Positions 53,030 to 64,000 of a stretch of 64,000 bases of DNA are shown piece after piece. Each line of letters starts with the position of its first letter. Within the stretch, counting starts at the first letter, position 1. The position numbers were made by a program, and so were the translations under genes. The stretch is taken from the NCBI GenBank assembly GCA_023052935.1, contig CM041298.1, positions 64,877,838 through 64,941,837 of the forward strand, in the 5' to 3' direction. This stretch comes from Piezodorus guildinii (lineage: Eukaryota; Arthropoda; Insecta; Hemiptera; Pentatomidae). The notes beneath the pieces were generated by a model. It saw nothing but the letters and a program-made list of their open reading frames with translations. It had not been told where the DNA came from and did not search any database.

Positions 53030-54158
53030 TCTAAATATTAACCGTTTCTTATTGACAATAATATTTTATAAGATATAAATACAATTATTAAATAATTTCA
53101 TATCACTTAAAGAATAAAAAGACCTAATATTTTCATTGCCATATTCTTTTTTCTCCTCTGAAAAAGAATAGTATTATAGATTCATAATTTTCCGTTGAAA
53201 AGCGAAAATAATTATAATAATATTATCTAGTAAACAAAGTTGTCGAAGTTAATGGAAAGTAAACGAAAGCCGCATAAAGTTAAGTTACTTTTGTAGATAG
53301 TATTTTCTACTATTATATAATCCAAAGTAAATTTGACCTTTGAAACCGAAATTAATTTGTCTTAACTTATAAATGTATTTTACTTATAAATATAAATTTG
53401 TTTTAAGTAGAGAGTTAAGATAGAGTTGTTATTTTAGCTGGCCAACATTGATTATAACAATATGGTAGTTTTTTTTTGTTTTTTTAAATTTATTATAGTA
53501 GTATTTGTGTCTTTTGTTTTGTTTTTTTAGTTATTTTATTGAAATTTACAACTGTACATTTTCGTACAACAAGTAAATATGCTACTTAATTTAAAATATA
53601 CCTGTGTCTGTTTATTTTAACTTCTATTTTGCATAATAGTTTAGTTTATATTTATACATTTTAACAATTCTTGAATAAATGCAAAACGCATGTTCACGCC
53701 ATAAGGTTTTCCATGGCTGTTGAATTGAAAATAAAAAACTCCCTAAATTTATGATATTTATCATAAGATCATTTTATTGTATAAATATATTTTTTTTATT
53801 AGTTTTAAAAACAGTGATCATAAATATAATTAAAAGTTTTTGAAACGAAAGTGAAGAATAATAGAAGAGAAAGAAAAAAAAAGACGATCGTACTTCAATT
53901 GTTTTATGACTGCCTCGTGGCGAGTCGAGTCTTAATGCAGCGTCTGAACGGTAAAGATGTGCCGTATATAGACCCAAGTCTCCTCTCATACTCCGTACGT
54001 TTGCAAACGTATTTTTTCTTCTTCTCATCGTTCCCCTTGGAATTCGGAAGAGCCGCCCTGCGGTAATTTTCTTCAATACTCAAGACGACTTCGTTCAAGC
54101 CGCCCTGCGGTCGTTTGCTTCAATACTCAACTGGACATCTTTACGTGAATATAACTTA
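53030..54158. other. No gene recognised
   Basis: AT-rich to about 53,850. A mixed-composition stretch follows (53,880-54,130). It includes a short tandem duplication, GCCGCCCTGCGGT..TTCAATACTCAA at about 54,050-54,084 and again at 54,099-54,130. Open frames here (71 and 100 codons) show no motif. Confidence 0.35.
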
Positions 54159-54565
54159 TCTATATCTAGTGATGGGCAAATACTCAAAAAATTTGAGTAC
54201 TGATTACTGTAATCAAATGATGCTCGCTGCTGATTACAAAATCTACTCAGCTTTCCTCCTGATTACTTTCTATTTTCCTCTGTAATCAAAATTTTCGTAC
54301 TTTTGAGTACTTGATTACTTTTTTATATGAGGTGGCCAGAAAAGAGTATATTACGTACATCTATTAAGTTAATTTATATTAATAATTTCTTTAAGCCATC
54401 TTTTTTTTCATATTGTCGATTATTTTAAACTTTTCGTTAAAAAATTGATAAGGGTAATTTATTATTATTAAGATGGTGGGTTTATAGATTAATGTAAACT
54501 CTTCAGATAAAATCGATATCGGGGCCTATTATTATGTTTTTTTACACTTGGAATTTCATTTTAAC

Positions 54566-55545
54566 TTTTTCGTATTTATTGGATACCAGGCTCGGTACCT
54601 CCGTTGCCAAAGGTTCGTTACCGATTATACCACTAATTTTAATCGCGCTCGCTCAAATTGGGTTCATTATAACTTTTTCGTATTTATTGGCTACTAGGCA
54701 CAGTAGCTGCGTTCCCAAAGGTTCGTTACCGATTACACTATTAATTTTAATCGCGCTCGCTCAAATATGGATTTATTATAACTTTTTCGTATTTATTGGC
54801 TACTAGGCACAGTAGCTGCGTTCCCAAAGGTTCGTTACCGATTACACTATTAATTTTAATCGCGCTCGCTCAAATATGGATTTATTATAACTTTTTCGTA
54901 TTTATTGGATACTAGGCACAGTAGCTGCGTTCCCAAAGGTTCGTTACCGATTACACTATTAATTTTAATCGCGCTCGGTCAAATATGGGTTTATTATAAC
55001 GTTTTCGTATTTATTCGCTATTAGGCTCAGTAGCTGCGTTCCCAAAGGTTCGTTACCGATTACACTATTAATTTTAATCGCGCTCGGTCAAATATGGGCT
55101 TATTATAACGTTTTCGTATTTGTTCGCTATTAGGCTCAGTAGCTGCGTTACGGGGGTTCTATCCCGACCAATCTATTAATTATTCGTGCGCTCACTCAAA
55201 TATGGGTTTATTATAACTTCTTCGTATTTATTCGCTATTAGGCTCAGTTGCTGCGTTACGGGGGTTCTATCCCGATTATTTAATTTATTTTAAGTGCGCT
55301 CGCTCAAGAAGAAGTTTATTTTAACTTTATCGTATATATTGGCTACTAAGCTAACTAGCTGCGTTCCCGAAGGTTCGCTACCGAAAACACTATTAATTTT
55401 AATCGCGCCCGCTCAAATATGGGTTTATTTTAACTCTTTCATATTTACTGCATATTAGGCTCAGTCGCTGCGTTACCACGGACTCGTTACAGATTATAGT
55501 ATTAATTTTAATTGCGCTAACTCAAGTAGAGGTTTATGAAATAAA
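54566..55545. repeat. Left-arm tandem array, nine 108-109-bp units
   Basis: The word CGTATTTATT (or a close variant) recurs at 54,571, 54,679, 54,788, 54,897, 55,006, 55,115, 55,223, 55,331 and 55,440. Each unit also holds GGTTCGTTACCGATTA and AATCGCGCTCGCTCAA or variants. Two adjacent units (about 55,115-55,330) carry a variant segment, TTACGGGGGTTCTATCCCGA. Confidence 0.9.
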
Positions 55546-55755
55546 AATGGACGTATAAAATCGTTCTGTTTAGCTGATTATTATCAAACTCCAAAATATT
55601 AACCAAAAAGGTAAGTTACTATCCTGATAAAAAGAATTAGCGGTAACCCAATAAATGAAAAGTTACCAAAAACACGATATAAACATACATTAGACCAACT
55701 GACTAAAAAACATTTACTAACAAAACCCCCCAAACACAAATATAGAAATTAGCAT

Positions 55756-56757
55756 AGGAAAGAAACACGAAGTTATAATAAACCCATATTTGAGCGAGCG
55801 CGATAAAAATTAATAGTATAATCGGTAACGAACCTTTGGGAACGCAGTTACTGTGCCTAGTATCCAATAAATACGAAAAAGTTATTATAAACCCATAGTT
55901 GAGCGAGCGCGATTAAAATTAATAGTGTAATCGGTAACGAACCTTTGGGAACGCAGCTACTGAGCCTAGTATCCAATAAATACGAAAAAGTTATAATAAA
56001 CCCATATTTGAGCAAGCGCGATTACAATTAATAGCATAATCGGTAACGAACCTTTGGGAACGCAGCTACTTAGCCTTGTATCCAATAAATACGAAAAAGT
56101 TATTATAAACCCATATTTGAGCGAGCGCGATTAAAATTAATGGTATAATCGGTAACGAACCTTTGGGAACGCAGCTACTTAGCCTTGTATCCAATAAATA
56201 CGAAAAAGTTATTATAAACCCATATTTGAGCGAGCGCGATTAAAATTAATGGTATAATCGGTAACGAACCTTTGGGAGCGCAGCTACTAAGCCTAGTATC
56301 CAATAAATGCAAAAAAGTTATAATAAACCCATATTTGAGCGAGCGCGATTAAAATTAATGGTATAATCGGTAACGAACCTTTGGGAACGCAGCTACTTAG
56401 CCTTGTATCCAATAAATACGAAAAAGTTATAATAAACCCATATTTGAGAGAGCGCGATAAAAATTAATAGTATAATCGGTAACGAACCTTTGGGAACGCA
56501 GCTACTTAGCCTTGTATCCAATAAATACGAAAATGTTATAATAAACCCATATTTGAGCGAGCGCGATTAAAATTAATAGTATAATCGGTAACGAACCTTT
56601 GGGAACGCAGCTACCTAGCCTTGTATCCATTAAATTACGAAAAAGTTATAATAAACCCATATTTGAGCGAGCGCGATTAGAATTAATAGCATAATCGGTA
56701 ACGAACCTTTGGGATCCCAGCTACCGAGCCTGGTATCCAATAAATACGAAAAAGTTA
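55756..56757. repeat. Right-arm tandem array, nine 109-110-bp units
   Basis: Inverted counterpart of the left array. The word AATACGAAAAAGTTA or variants recurs about every 109-110 bp from 55,873 to 56,748, with TCGGTAACGAACCTTTGGGA in each unit. These units are more alike than those in the left arm and lack the CGGGGGTTC variant. Confidence 0.9.
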
Positions 56758-57494
56758 AAATGAAATTCCAAGTGTAAAAAACATAATAATAGGCCCCGAT
56801 ATAGATTTTATCTGAAGAGTTTACAATAATCTATAAACCCACCATCTTAATAATAATAAATTACCCTTATCAATTTTTTAACGAAAAGTTTAAAATAATC
56901 GACAATATGAAAAAAAAGATGGCTTAAAGAAATTATTAATATAAATTAACTTAATAGATGTATGTAATATACTCTATTCTGGCCACCTCATATAAAAAAG
57001 TAATCAAGTACTCAAAAGTACGAAAATTTTGATTACAGAGGAAAATAGAAAGTAATCAGGAGGAAAGCTGAGTAGATTTTGTAATCAGCAGCGAGCATCA
57101 TTTGATTACAGTAATCAGTACTCAAATTTTTTGAGTATTTGCCCATCACTATCTATATCTATTGGAAAATTTAATTTCCTAATTTTTATTCTTAAAACTG
57201 TTTAATTTTGATTCATATATTTTTTACATCTTTAAGTATTTATTTAATGAGATTAAGTTTGTTTCTCATATTTTCTTCAATATTTAAATTAGGTTTATTT
57301 TCTTTCCTACATTTTCTTACAGTTGTTTAAATATATAATTAGGTTAATTTGTTTCTTATCTTTTCTTATATCAATTTATTAGGTTAATTTAGTTTCTTTT
57401 CTTATTTCTATGTATTTCAGTATAATAAATGTATTGTGATTCGTCATTTGCTTCCATTATTTTTATTTTTTAAATCTATACAGTCCACTATCTA

Positions 57495-57538
57495 TAGATT
57501 TAATCTATCTACAGACCTCGACTGATAGATTAAATCTA
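57495..57538. repeat. Perfect 15-bp hairpin beside a SINE
   Basis: TAGATTTAATCTATC at 57,495-57,509 and its exact reverse complement at 57,524-57,538, with a 14-base loop. It lies just before the S3 SINE. Function unknown; possibly the end of a small element. Confidence 0.6.
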
Positions 57539-57547
57539 TTCAGCCAG

Positions 57548-57832
57548 GGGGAGCCCGTGGCTGAGTGGCTGGCGCGCTGGTCTCTCATGCTGCAGGTTCG
57601 AATCCCAGTCCCGACGGGGCTTATATAAGGATGTAAAAAAATGGGGATTCACTGACAACCTCTCCCTCGGTTATGTGAGACCCGTCAGCCAAAGGGTGGC
57701 CACTCACAAAATTAGTCGTAGGTAGTAATGATCCTACACTAAACAAAAATGCATCGTGAAACGTGGTTGTAAACTCGCAGAAGTTTACACCGCGAGACCA
57801 AGGGCCTACACGGCCTGTCGCGCCACAGGAAA
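57548..57832 (+). mobile_element. SINE family S3 (tRNA-derived)
   Basis: The head GGGAGCCCGTGGCTGAGTGG has an A-box region (TGGCTGAGTGGCTGG) and a B box (GGTTCGAATCC). The acceptor half ACGGGGCT follows. The body is GC-rich (CCTCTCCCTCGGTTATGTGA, CCGTCAGCCAAAGGGTGGCC) and ends in an A-run near 57,829. The head resembles a Ser/Leu-type tRNA start, but I am not certain of the source. Only one copy in the window. Confidence 0.7.
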
Positions 57833-58059
57833 AAAAAATACAGTCTACTAATTTTTTTTAATTCGAACCATCCTCAATTCGTCAATGAGTTATCACCTGA
57901 AAGTACTGCTCTTTCACGGATAGCTCAGCGTATAAAACGTAATTTTCTATATCTTAGTAACTATTCAGAATATAGACTGGGAATAGCCCAAAATAATATA
58001 ATTAAAATAGATTATGTAATATAAAAAGAAGTAATAATAATTAACATTTAAAATAAAAT
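57833..58059. other. No gene seen
   Basis: AT-rich spacer between the S3 SINE and family A copy A14. Confidence 0.35.
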
Positions 58060-59145
58060 CTAGTGCGACTTTAAAACTAACACACGACTTTCACTTACCT
58101 CCGTTTTTAGAATCGATTAAAGAATTTTCAAAAACAGTAACAGATAAAAATGAGTGAAACCATTAGTGAATAAGTTAAATGGAATTTATATAGAAACATG
58201 TGTTTTATAAAAAAAATCTATTATATTATTATCTAAAACAATCACTTAGTTTTATTGGCTTTTTATCACTCTCTATTAGCTTTTACAAGCTATTGTGTAT
58301 TAGATAATATTTTCTTCTAAAAACTTTAGCTTTCCAACGGTATATTACACATGTATATTACTGTTCTTATGTCCCAAAAACAAAAAATTGCATTAAACAA
58401 ATATTTTTTCAGTTCTCTCCTTTAGTTGCTTTTCAAATTTGCATAACTTGCATATATAGTGTTATTTATCAGTGCTAACTAGATAATATGGTTATTTTTA
58501 TAAAATATACAAAATTAAAGGTACTTTCGAAGAAAAAATATTTAAAATATCGGCATTTAAAGCCCTGTCAGACTATTTTTATCAGAATAAAACCTACTTG
58601 ATATTAAAGCCCATTAAATTTGACATCGATATAGCGGTTTTAATCAAAATCGTCGTGGCCGTTTTTGAGAAAATCGAAAAAAAAAAATATGCAAAATGCA
58701 TGGTATAAAGTGGCTCTTCTGGTAAGCTCATTTTGATGAAAAAGGTTTTGTAACGTCTCGGGCGTATAGTTGTCTTAAATATGAAATTTCAGTTTTATAG
58801 GACCTTTTCGTTTTGAAAAAGGTATGTACGTTCAGTACATATAGTGATTAGTACTGTTTCTAGGCCAAAAGCTGTGCAATGAGGTGATTTGGCCGAGAAC
58901 ACGCTCAGCCGCCAGGTTTTTTCCCCAATGTTATTGGGTACCCACTTTATAGAGGCTGGGTCTGCCCCAGGAGGGTCTCCATACCCGGGATATATAAATT
59001 CATCGGGGTTTCTATATAAATTCATTTTAATTAATTATTTAAATTGTTTCAAGTATTTTTATCTCTAACTGTATTTGAAAATTCTTTCATTGATTTTAAA
59101 AATGGAGGTAAGGGAAAGTAGTGTGTTGCCCGCACCAGATTTTTT
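58060..59145 (-). repeat. Family A copy A14 with an S2 SINE inside
   Basis: A reverse copy begins AATCTAGTGCGACTTTAAAA with ACACACGACTTTCACTTACC and runs to the 'GAAATTTCAGTTTTATAGGACCTTTTCG' segment at about 58,812. After the SINE, at 59,025-59,145, comes a forward end (TTTTAAAAATGGAGGTAAGG, then GTGTTGCCCGCACCAGA). So this is another inverted arrangement. Confidence 0.7.
58813..59015 (-). mobile_element. SINE family S2, copy 3, lacking its tRNA head
   Basis: The body matches the copy at 50,250 (TACTGTTTCTAGGCC, CGCTCAGCCGCCAGGTTTTT, AGGTCTGCCCC-like, GGGTCTCCATACCC). The tRNA-like part that should lie at the right end is missing, so the copy is 5'-truncated. Confidence 0.7.
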
Positions 59146-59789
59146 ATTTAATATTCCTTAATACTCGACGATCCATCCTTAAAATTCTGTCCACCTCTTG
59201 CAATAAATTTTAATGATCATAGACTTTAAAAATGTAGATAAAATAAAACCATGTACCTATATCTAAATTACATTTATATTGGCTATTTCGAATAAAAAAT
59301 AAATGAAGAAATTAGGAAAGACACCCGAGCACTGGTGTATTTTGGTGTACATTTGTCAGGATAAAATATAGCCCTTAATCGCTTACAATTGAACAGGATC
59401 TGGCTTTTCTTTTTGTTCCCGCCAGTTGGTGATTAGTGAAGAAAAGAGTCCTTTGTAAGACCAGAATTTTTTCTCTTTTAATTAATTAATTAAAAAGAAT
59501 GAATTGCTATAAAATCTTTTAAAAATGATTATAAACATTTTAAATTACATAATGTTCTTATTATGATAATTATTGAAAATGGCCATCTTCCAACTTACCA
59601 AAAAATTTTAAGATGCTAATTGTTCATAATAAATGTAATAGGCGCAAATTCTAAATTTTTATTTTGGGAAGAAAAATTTAATTCATTCTTAATCTTTATT
59701 GACTAAGTATAACAAGAAATATACACATCTGCTGTATTTCCTTTTGCTATATGGATTTGGTGTATGTTTAATAATGTTTAACCGAACTA
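59146..59789. other. No gene seen
   Basis: AT-rich, no supported open frame or repeat. Confidence 0.4.
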
Positions 59790-61232
59790 AAAAAAATCTG
59801 GTACGCGCAACATACGACTTTCACTTACCTCGACTGTTAAAATCAAGTTAAAAAATATAAAATATACTTCAATTTGAAAAAATATTTCAAGTTATTTTAA
59901 TAAAACGTGTATTTATTTTCGTTGGAAACATATGATTTAGATATAACTGTATTAAATTGTTTATCAGTAATAAGTTTATTTCATATTCGTCACATTATTC
60001 TACCTTTTACAACTGTGTGTATCAGATAATATTCTTTCTAAAATCTTTCTTTTTACAACGGTATATTATACGTCTATATTACTGTTCTTATGATTAAAAA
60101 ATACATAAAAATATAGTTTTGCTATTTTATCCTTTAGTTGGTCATCAAATTCGTTAAATTTGTGTATTTAGTCGTTTTTTGAGATTTAATTTTAATTTAA
60201 TAAGATGATGAGGTTAATCTTTTGAAACGTACACAATTAAAAGTATTTTATTTGAATAAAATAAATAAATAGAATAAAATTCGGCATTTAAGCTCTATCA
60301 GGCTATTTCAATCAGAATGAAACTTATATCATATTGAAGTTTATTAAATTTTACAACTATATAGTGAAATAAATTAAAATCTTTATTAGTAAATTGTAAA
60401 ATGGTGCAAAATGCGTTAGATAAAGTCAGCCAATTTTAGTGAAAAGTTGCTGTAAATCGGTGTGTGTCCGTATGTGATAAGTATAGCGCAAAAACTAAAA
60501 GTCGTATGAAACTGAAATTTCATATTTAAGACAGCAATACGCCAGAGATGTTACAGCAACTTTTTCATCAACATCAGCTTACCAGAAGAGCCACTTTATA
60601 CCATGCATTTTGCACCTTTTTTCGATTTTCTCGAAAACGGTTCCGACGAATTTGTTTAAACTGGCTATATCGATGTAAAATTTAATGAGCTTTAATATCA
60701 TTTAGGTTTCATAAGGATTAAAATGGTCGGACAGGTCTTTAATGCCGATATTTTAAAATTTCTTCCTCTAATGTACCTTTAATTTTGTAGATTCCAAAAA
60801 ATTAGGCACATCATTTCATCAGCATTGATAATTAACAGCTAAATATGCAAATTGAGCAAAATTGATAAACGACTAAAGGAAAAATGTGTAAAACTATTTT
60901 TTAATGCAATTTTTTTTTTTTTTGAACACAAGATTAGTAGTATAGATGTATAATATACCGTTAGATAACTAAAGATTTTAGAAAAAATATATCTAATATA
61001 CGGTATTGTAAAAGCTAATACAGTGTGATGATAATCCGATGAAATAAACTGATTTTTGTAGATAATAATAAAATATAGTTTTTAATAAAACACATGTTTC
61101 TATAGACATTCAATTAAATTAATTCTTTATTAGTTTCACTTAGTTTATCTCTAACTGTATTTAAAAATTCTTAAATTGATTTCAACAATGGAGGTAACTG
61201 AAAGTCGTGTGTTGCCCGCACCGGATTTTTTA
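59790..61232. repeat. Family A inverted dimer A15 (complete, about 1.44 kb)
   Basis: A reverse half (59,790 to about 60,450) starts AATCTGGTACGCGCAAC. It passes into a forward half (about 60,455-61,232) that ends TGTTGCCCGCACCGGATT. Both outer ends are therefore the same family A terminus, and the element can fold into a long imperfect hairpin. The centre near 60,455-60,500 has GGTGTGTGTCCGTATGTG, a reduced TG tract. Non-coding. Confidence 0.75.
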
Positions 61233-62110
61233 ATAAAGTGGCCAAGTAGTATAACATCATCTAATTTCCTTTTAAAAGTTTTTAACTAAGCAAAGGGAAA
61301 TAATATCTATAAACTAAGATTCGTAAAAGGGAAATAGGAAATCTCGATTACACTACGTCTGCTGCATTTGATTCAAAATTACTCATGTTTACAAGTCCAT
61401 TTACATATGTTCCATACTTATACATAGAATCTCCAAAACTTTGACGTTACAAGATTGAACTTTCACGAGACTTTAATCAGGTGCTTCGCATCTTGAGTTA
61501 CAGTCAACAAGTTTGCACCTTGACAGCAAGTTCTAGTTAAGTGCTCGCGACTTGATTAGTCAGCTAAGTCCCGCGGTGCTCACTAAAAGCCCGGGCTTAG
61601 AAAAAAAATTTGCTTCAGGCAGTGATCGATTATAATTACCCTCGAAATAAAGTCCTCTATTTACTAGCCAAATGTCGCTTACAAAAGGATATCAGTAGAG
61701 ATTTTTGGTTTCAATAGTTGGATCTTTAAAAAAAAACGTCTAAAAGTTTTCTCATAAAAAAATTTAATATGGGTCTTATGAATGTTTTCGTTCCACTGGA
61801 GGTCTAGTATCTGTTCCCACAAGATGTCGAGATATTTATGAGACATTCTGTAAATATATGTATATATTTATATAATGTATGGTATAAATATATTACATAT
61901 ATATTTTGACCACCTATCATTGGGAATTTCGCCTGTTGGTAGGCTCTCCCTATACAAACAAATATTCTTACTACCAATATCAGCACACTCTGACTTCCAG
62001 GACTGATGTTTGGGGTCGTACAAAACCAACAAGAACCTCCAGCATAAAACTTAAAATTATAAAGGCCTATATTTTGCATAATACCATTAAAACCATACAT
62101 ATATACATAT

Positions 62111-62169
<59 letters not shown>

Positions 62170-62244
62170 AAACCTCTATACCCCATTTGTTGCAGGCATG
62201 CACAGTTTCTTTTACCGTTTTGAATAAAATATTTTTGGGTGAAT
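61233..62244. other. No gene recognised; (TA)n tract
   Basis: Unique-looking sequence with a GC-richer part at about 61,480-61,600. At 61,990-62,060 the plus strand faintly reads DVWGRTKPT, reminiscent of a Jockey C-terminal segment but too short to call. (TA)n at about 62,115-62,162. Confidence 0.4.
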
Positions 62245-62520
62245 CAAAAAGTACAATTAAAAAATCGAATTAAACTCAGCAACAACAAATCGCAACACAT
62301 CACATTCATCCTCCGACATGACACTTGCCCTCCAGTCTTAATAAACGACTTTCCTATAACACAGACCAACACAGTTCATTACTAAGGACACACTTTCAAC
62401 AGAAGGATAACATGGGGCCTCACATCAAGCAGAAGCTGCTGACTCTCAACAACCGATTATGACTTCTATGTTCTCTGCTGCACAAACAGTCTCCTTTAAA
62501 AATCCGACAAAAACTAAATT

Positions 62521-63428
62521 TTGGGTTGTTTCACATGAAATGTCCGTTTTTATAGTTTCTGGAATACATAAAGGATTTTGCAGGTCTCTGTTGTTTTCTT
62601 CCGAATGTTTACATATTTAAAGTAAACAGTTACTAATCCTCTACCTTTTATTATAAACATTAGCTTCCCAATCAATTACCCCCTTTTTAGTATACCTCCA
62701 AATATGAACATGCAACACGCGTTTTTCGATTAATATTTTTGTACGAGTTTAAACTCGGCCATTCAGCAGCTGAGACCGCTAGAAATATTTGCAAGGCGTT
62801 TGGGGAAGGGAGCGTTAATAAACGGACCATTCGCGTTGGTTTGCTAAGTTTTCAACTTGTGATACCGACTTGGATAACTTGCCCCGAGGAAGACCTCCGT
62901 CCGTAATAGACAACGATGTCCTCAAACATACAGTAGAAGGAAACCCCTACCAAACAGTTAAAGGACTCTCAGCACAACTAAATGCAAGTGCATCTACCGT
63001 TTCCAGACATTTAAAGAGTATTGGGAAAGTAAAAAAGATCGATACATGGGTACCTCATAATCTCACTGAGCGGCATGTTTCAAAACATACCGTGCAAAAA
63101 TTGAAAGAACTGGGCTACGAAGTTCTTCCACACCAACCATATTCTCTCGACTTGTCTCTAATAGATTACCACCTGTTCAGGAATTTAGACAACTTCGTCA
63201 AAGGAAAACTTTTTCAAAATGATGATCAAGTGAAAAGTGCGTTTTCAGATTTTGTTTCACTTCAAAGCTCAGAGTTTTTCAGTTCGGGGACAAAAAAGTT
63301 GGTGTCACGTTGGGAAAAATGTGTAAAAAAAGAAGGTAAATACTTCGAATAAAATTATCTTGTTTCATATCGTATTTTAATAAAAATCTTTTACCTTGAG
63401 AACGGACATTTCATGTGACACAACCCAA
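62521..63428 (+). mobile_element. Internally deleted mariner inside a LINE
   Basis: Left end TTGGGTTGTTTCACATGAAA with TGTCCG; right end CGGACATTTCATGTGACACA then ACCCAA, its near-exact reverse complement. TA follows the right end, but the left TA is changed. 908 bp long, against about 1.3 kb for a full mariner. Confidence 0.85.
62746..63352 (+). pseudogene. mariner transposase, deleted and frameshifted
   Basis: It begins YEFKLGHSAAETARNICKAF. A one-base loss near 62,842 shifts the frame before WFAKFSTCDTDLDNLPRGRP. The open part from 62,870 covers the second helix-turn-helix (LSAQLNASASTVSRHLKSIG) and VPHNLTERH. It then jumps to VSKHTVQKLKELGYEVLPH, losing about 150 residues that include the first two catalytic aspartates. 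The third lies in YSLDLSLIDYHLF, where the usual SPDLSP prolines are changed. It ends EKCVKKEGKYFE at 63,352. Confidence 0.8.
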
Positions 63429-64000
63429 TACTCATACCTACTTACTAAAACGCATATGGACATACGCCTCTGAAATTTATGGAATAGCGAAACAGGCTTA
63501 GATTAAAAAAATACAGACTTTTCAATCAAAAACCTTAAGACTCATTACTCGATCACCCTGGTATATCAGTAACACAATTTTACATACAGACTTAAACATA
63601 CCAATGGTACAAGATCACATTCGGACTTCATACATAAACTTTTTTGACAAACTACTTGGACATACTAACAAACTCATACAAAACATGGCCACTACAGATA
63701 TGCCAGAAAATATTCAAAGAATGCTGAAAAGAAGCTGGCTAAGGGATCTCCTTAAGTAAACTCTTTTAAAATTGTAGTTCGGAGTAGATGCCGATAGGTA
63801 TCGACCTCCCTCATGCCTGACACGCCCTTTACATCAATTGTTATCAAATTCGCCTATTGTCACGACAGAGCGATTATAGAAAAGCAAAATAAACAAAAAA
63901 CGATCTTAAGGTGATTTGTTTGATATATCGTGTTTTAAAAATTTGTATTGCTCATAAAAAAACGTTATTAAGAGTAATAAAATATCTAGTAACAGCGCAA

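Larger units (their letters stand above)
54167..57151. mobile_element. Fold-back element with hAT-like ends (2,985 bp)
   Basis: Ends TAGTGATGGGCAAATACTC and its reverse complement are flanked by the 8-bp duplication TCTATATC (54,159-54,166 and 57,152-57,159). An 8-bp duplication and a YARNG-type end (TAGTG) are hallmarks of the hAT superfamily. The outer 400 bp of the two arms are almost identical in inverted orientation. Inside these, each arm has nine tandem units. A central unique part of about 210 bp (55,546-55,755) has no gene. There is no transposase, so movement would need one supplied in trans. Confidence 0.9.
62245..63905 (+). pseudogene. Jockey-type LINE 3' part, split by a mariner
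   Basis: Before the mariner: NNKSQHITFILRHDT, a LG-type block, and LRLLCSL, ending KIRQKLN (62,245-62,520). After it: YLLTK, WTYASEIYG (with a frame change), IQTFQSKTLRLITRSPWYIS, LHTDLNIP and MLKRSWLRDLLK with a stop at about 63,758. A 3' UTR of about 140 bp leads to an AAAATAAACAAAAAA tail near 63,899. Same subfamily as 52.1-53.0 kb, where the equivalent protein is continuous across the insertion point. Confidence 0.75.

Noticed and set aside
54534..54806. 90-codon membrane-like protein in the fold-back element
   Set aside because: The hydrophobic repeats (FSYLLDTRLG, FSYLLATRHS) come from the 109-bp DNA units and are not preserved in the other arm.
54566..56757. Regularly spaced repeats as a CRISPR array
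   Set aside because: Units of about 109 bp are repeated along their whole length with no unique spacers, occur in two inverted arrays, and lie in a eukaryotic transposon with TSDs.
58795..59025. 76-codon minus-strand frame
   Set aside because: Falls entirely within the S2 SINE body and family A junction.

Overview
The window is AT-rich, intron-like or intergenic DNA from an animal genome, most probably an arthropod and likely an insect. The evidence is eukaryotic: poly(A)-tailed LINEs, tRNA-derived SINEs, mariner and Tc1 transposons, a gypsy-type LTR retrotransposon, many (TA)n and (TG)n tracts, and no bacterial-type operons. I found no complete host gene. The only host-gene candidate is a small first exon at about 8.1 kb. 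It has an initiator-like TCAGT, an ATG followed by a hydrophobic signal-peptide-like stretch, and a GTGAGT splice donor.

Layout. 0-13 kb: several copies of a dispersed, microsatellite-bearing repeat (called family A here) with conserved ends, a second repeat (family B), a 5'-truncated RNase H-bearing LINE nested in one A copy, a SINE, the candidate exon, and a second LINE relic. 14-19 kb: a SINE, LINE and mariner relics, and a decayed Tc1-type transposon with IR/DR termini carrying a Jockey-type LINE in its transposase. 19.8-24.6 kb: an A copy split by a 3.2-kb Jockey-type LINE and again by a SINE. 25.8-27.9 kb: a LINE 3' end amplified into five tandem units of about 360 bp. 28-36 kb: small repeats, an internally deleted mariner with perfect 29-bp TIRs, and LINE pieces. 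36.4-41.1 kb: a nearly full-length Jockey-type LINE inserted in a mariner relic. 41.7-47.1 kb: a complete GC-richer gypsy-type element with 181-bp LTRs. 47-54 kb: SINEs, A and B copies, mariner and LINE relics. 54.2-57.2 kb: a 2,985-bp fold-back element with hAT-like ends and 8-bp TSDs, whose arms each carry nine 109-bp tandem units. 57-64 kb: a third SINE family, more A copies including an inverted dimer, and a Jockey-type LINE split by a second internally deleted mariner.

The genes do not form a host pathway; they are mobile-element genes and relics. Their nesting gives a relative chronology. Family A, mariner and Tc1 copies are older. Jockey-type LINEs and SINEs landed in them, with target duplications still readable. 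The gypsy element, with one LTR difference in 181 bp, and the fold-back element, with nearly identical outer arms, look young. Every autonomous element seen has at least one disabling lesion, so nothing here is obviously self-mobile.
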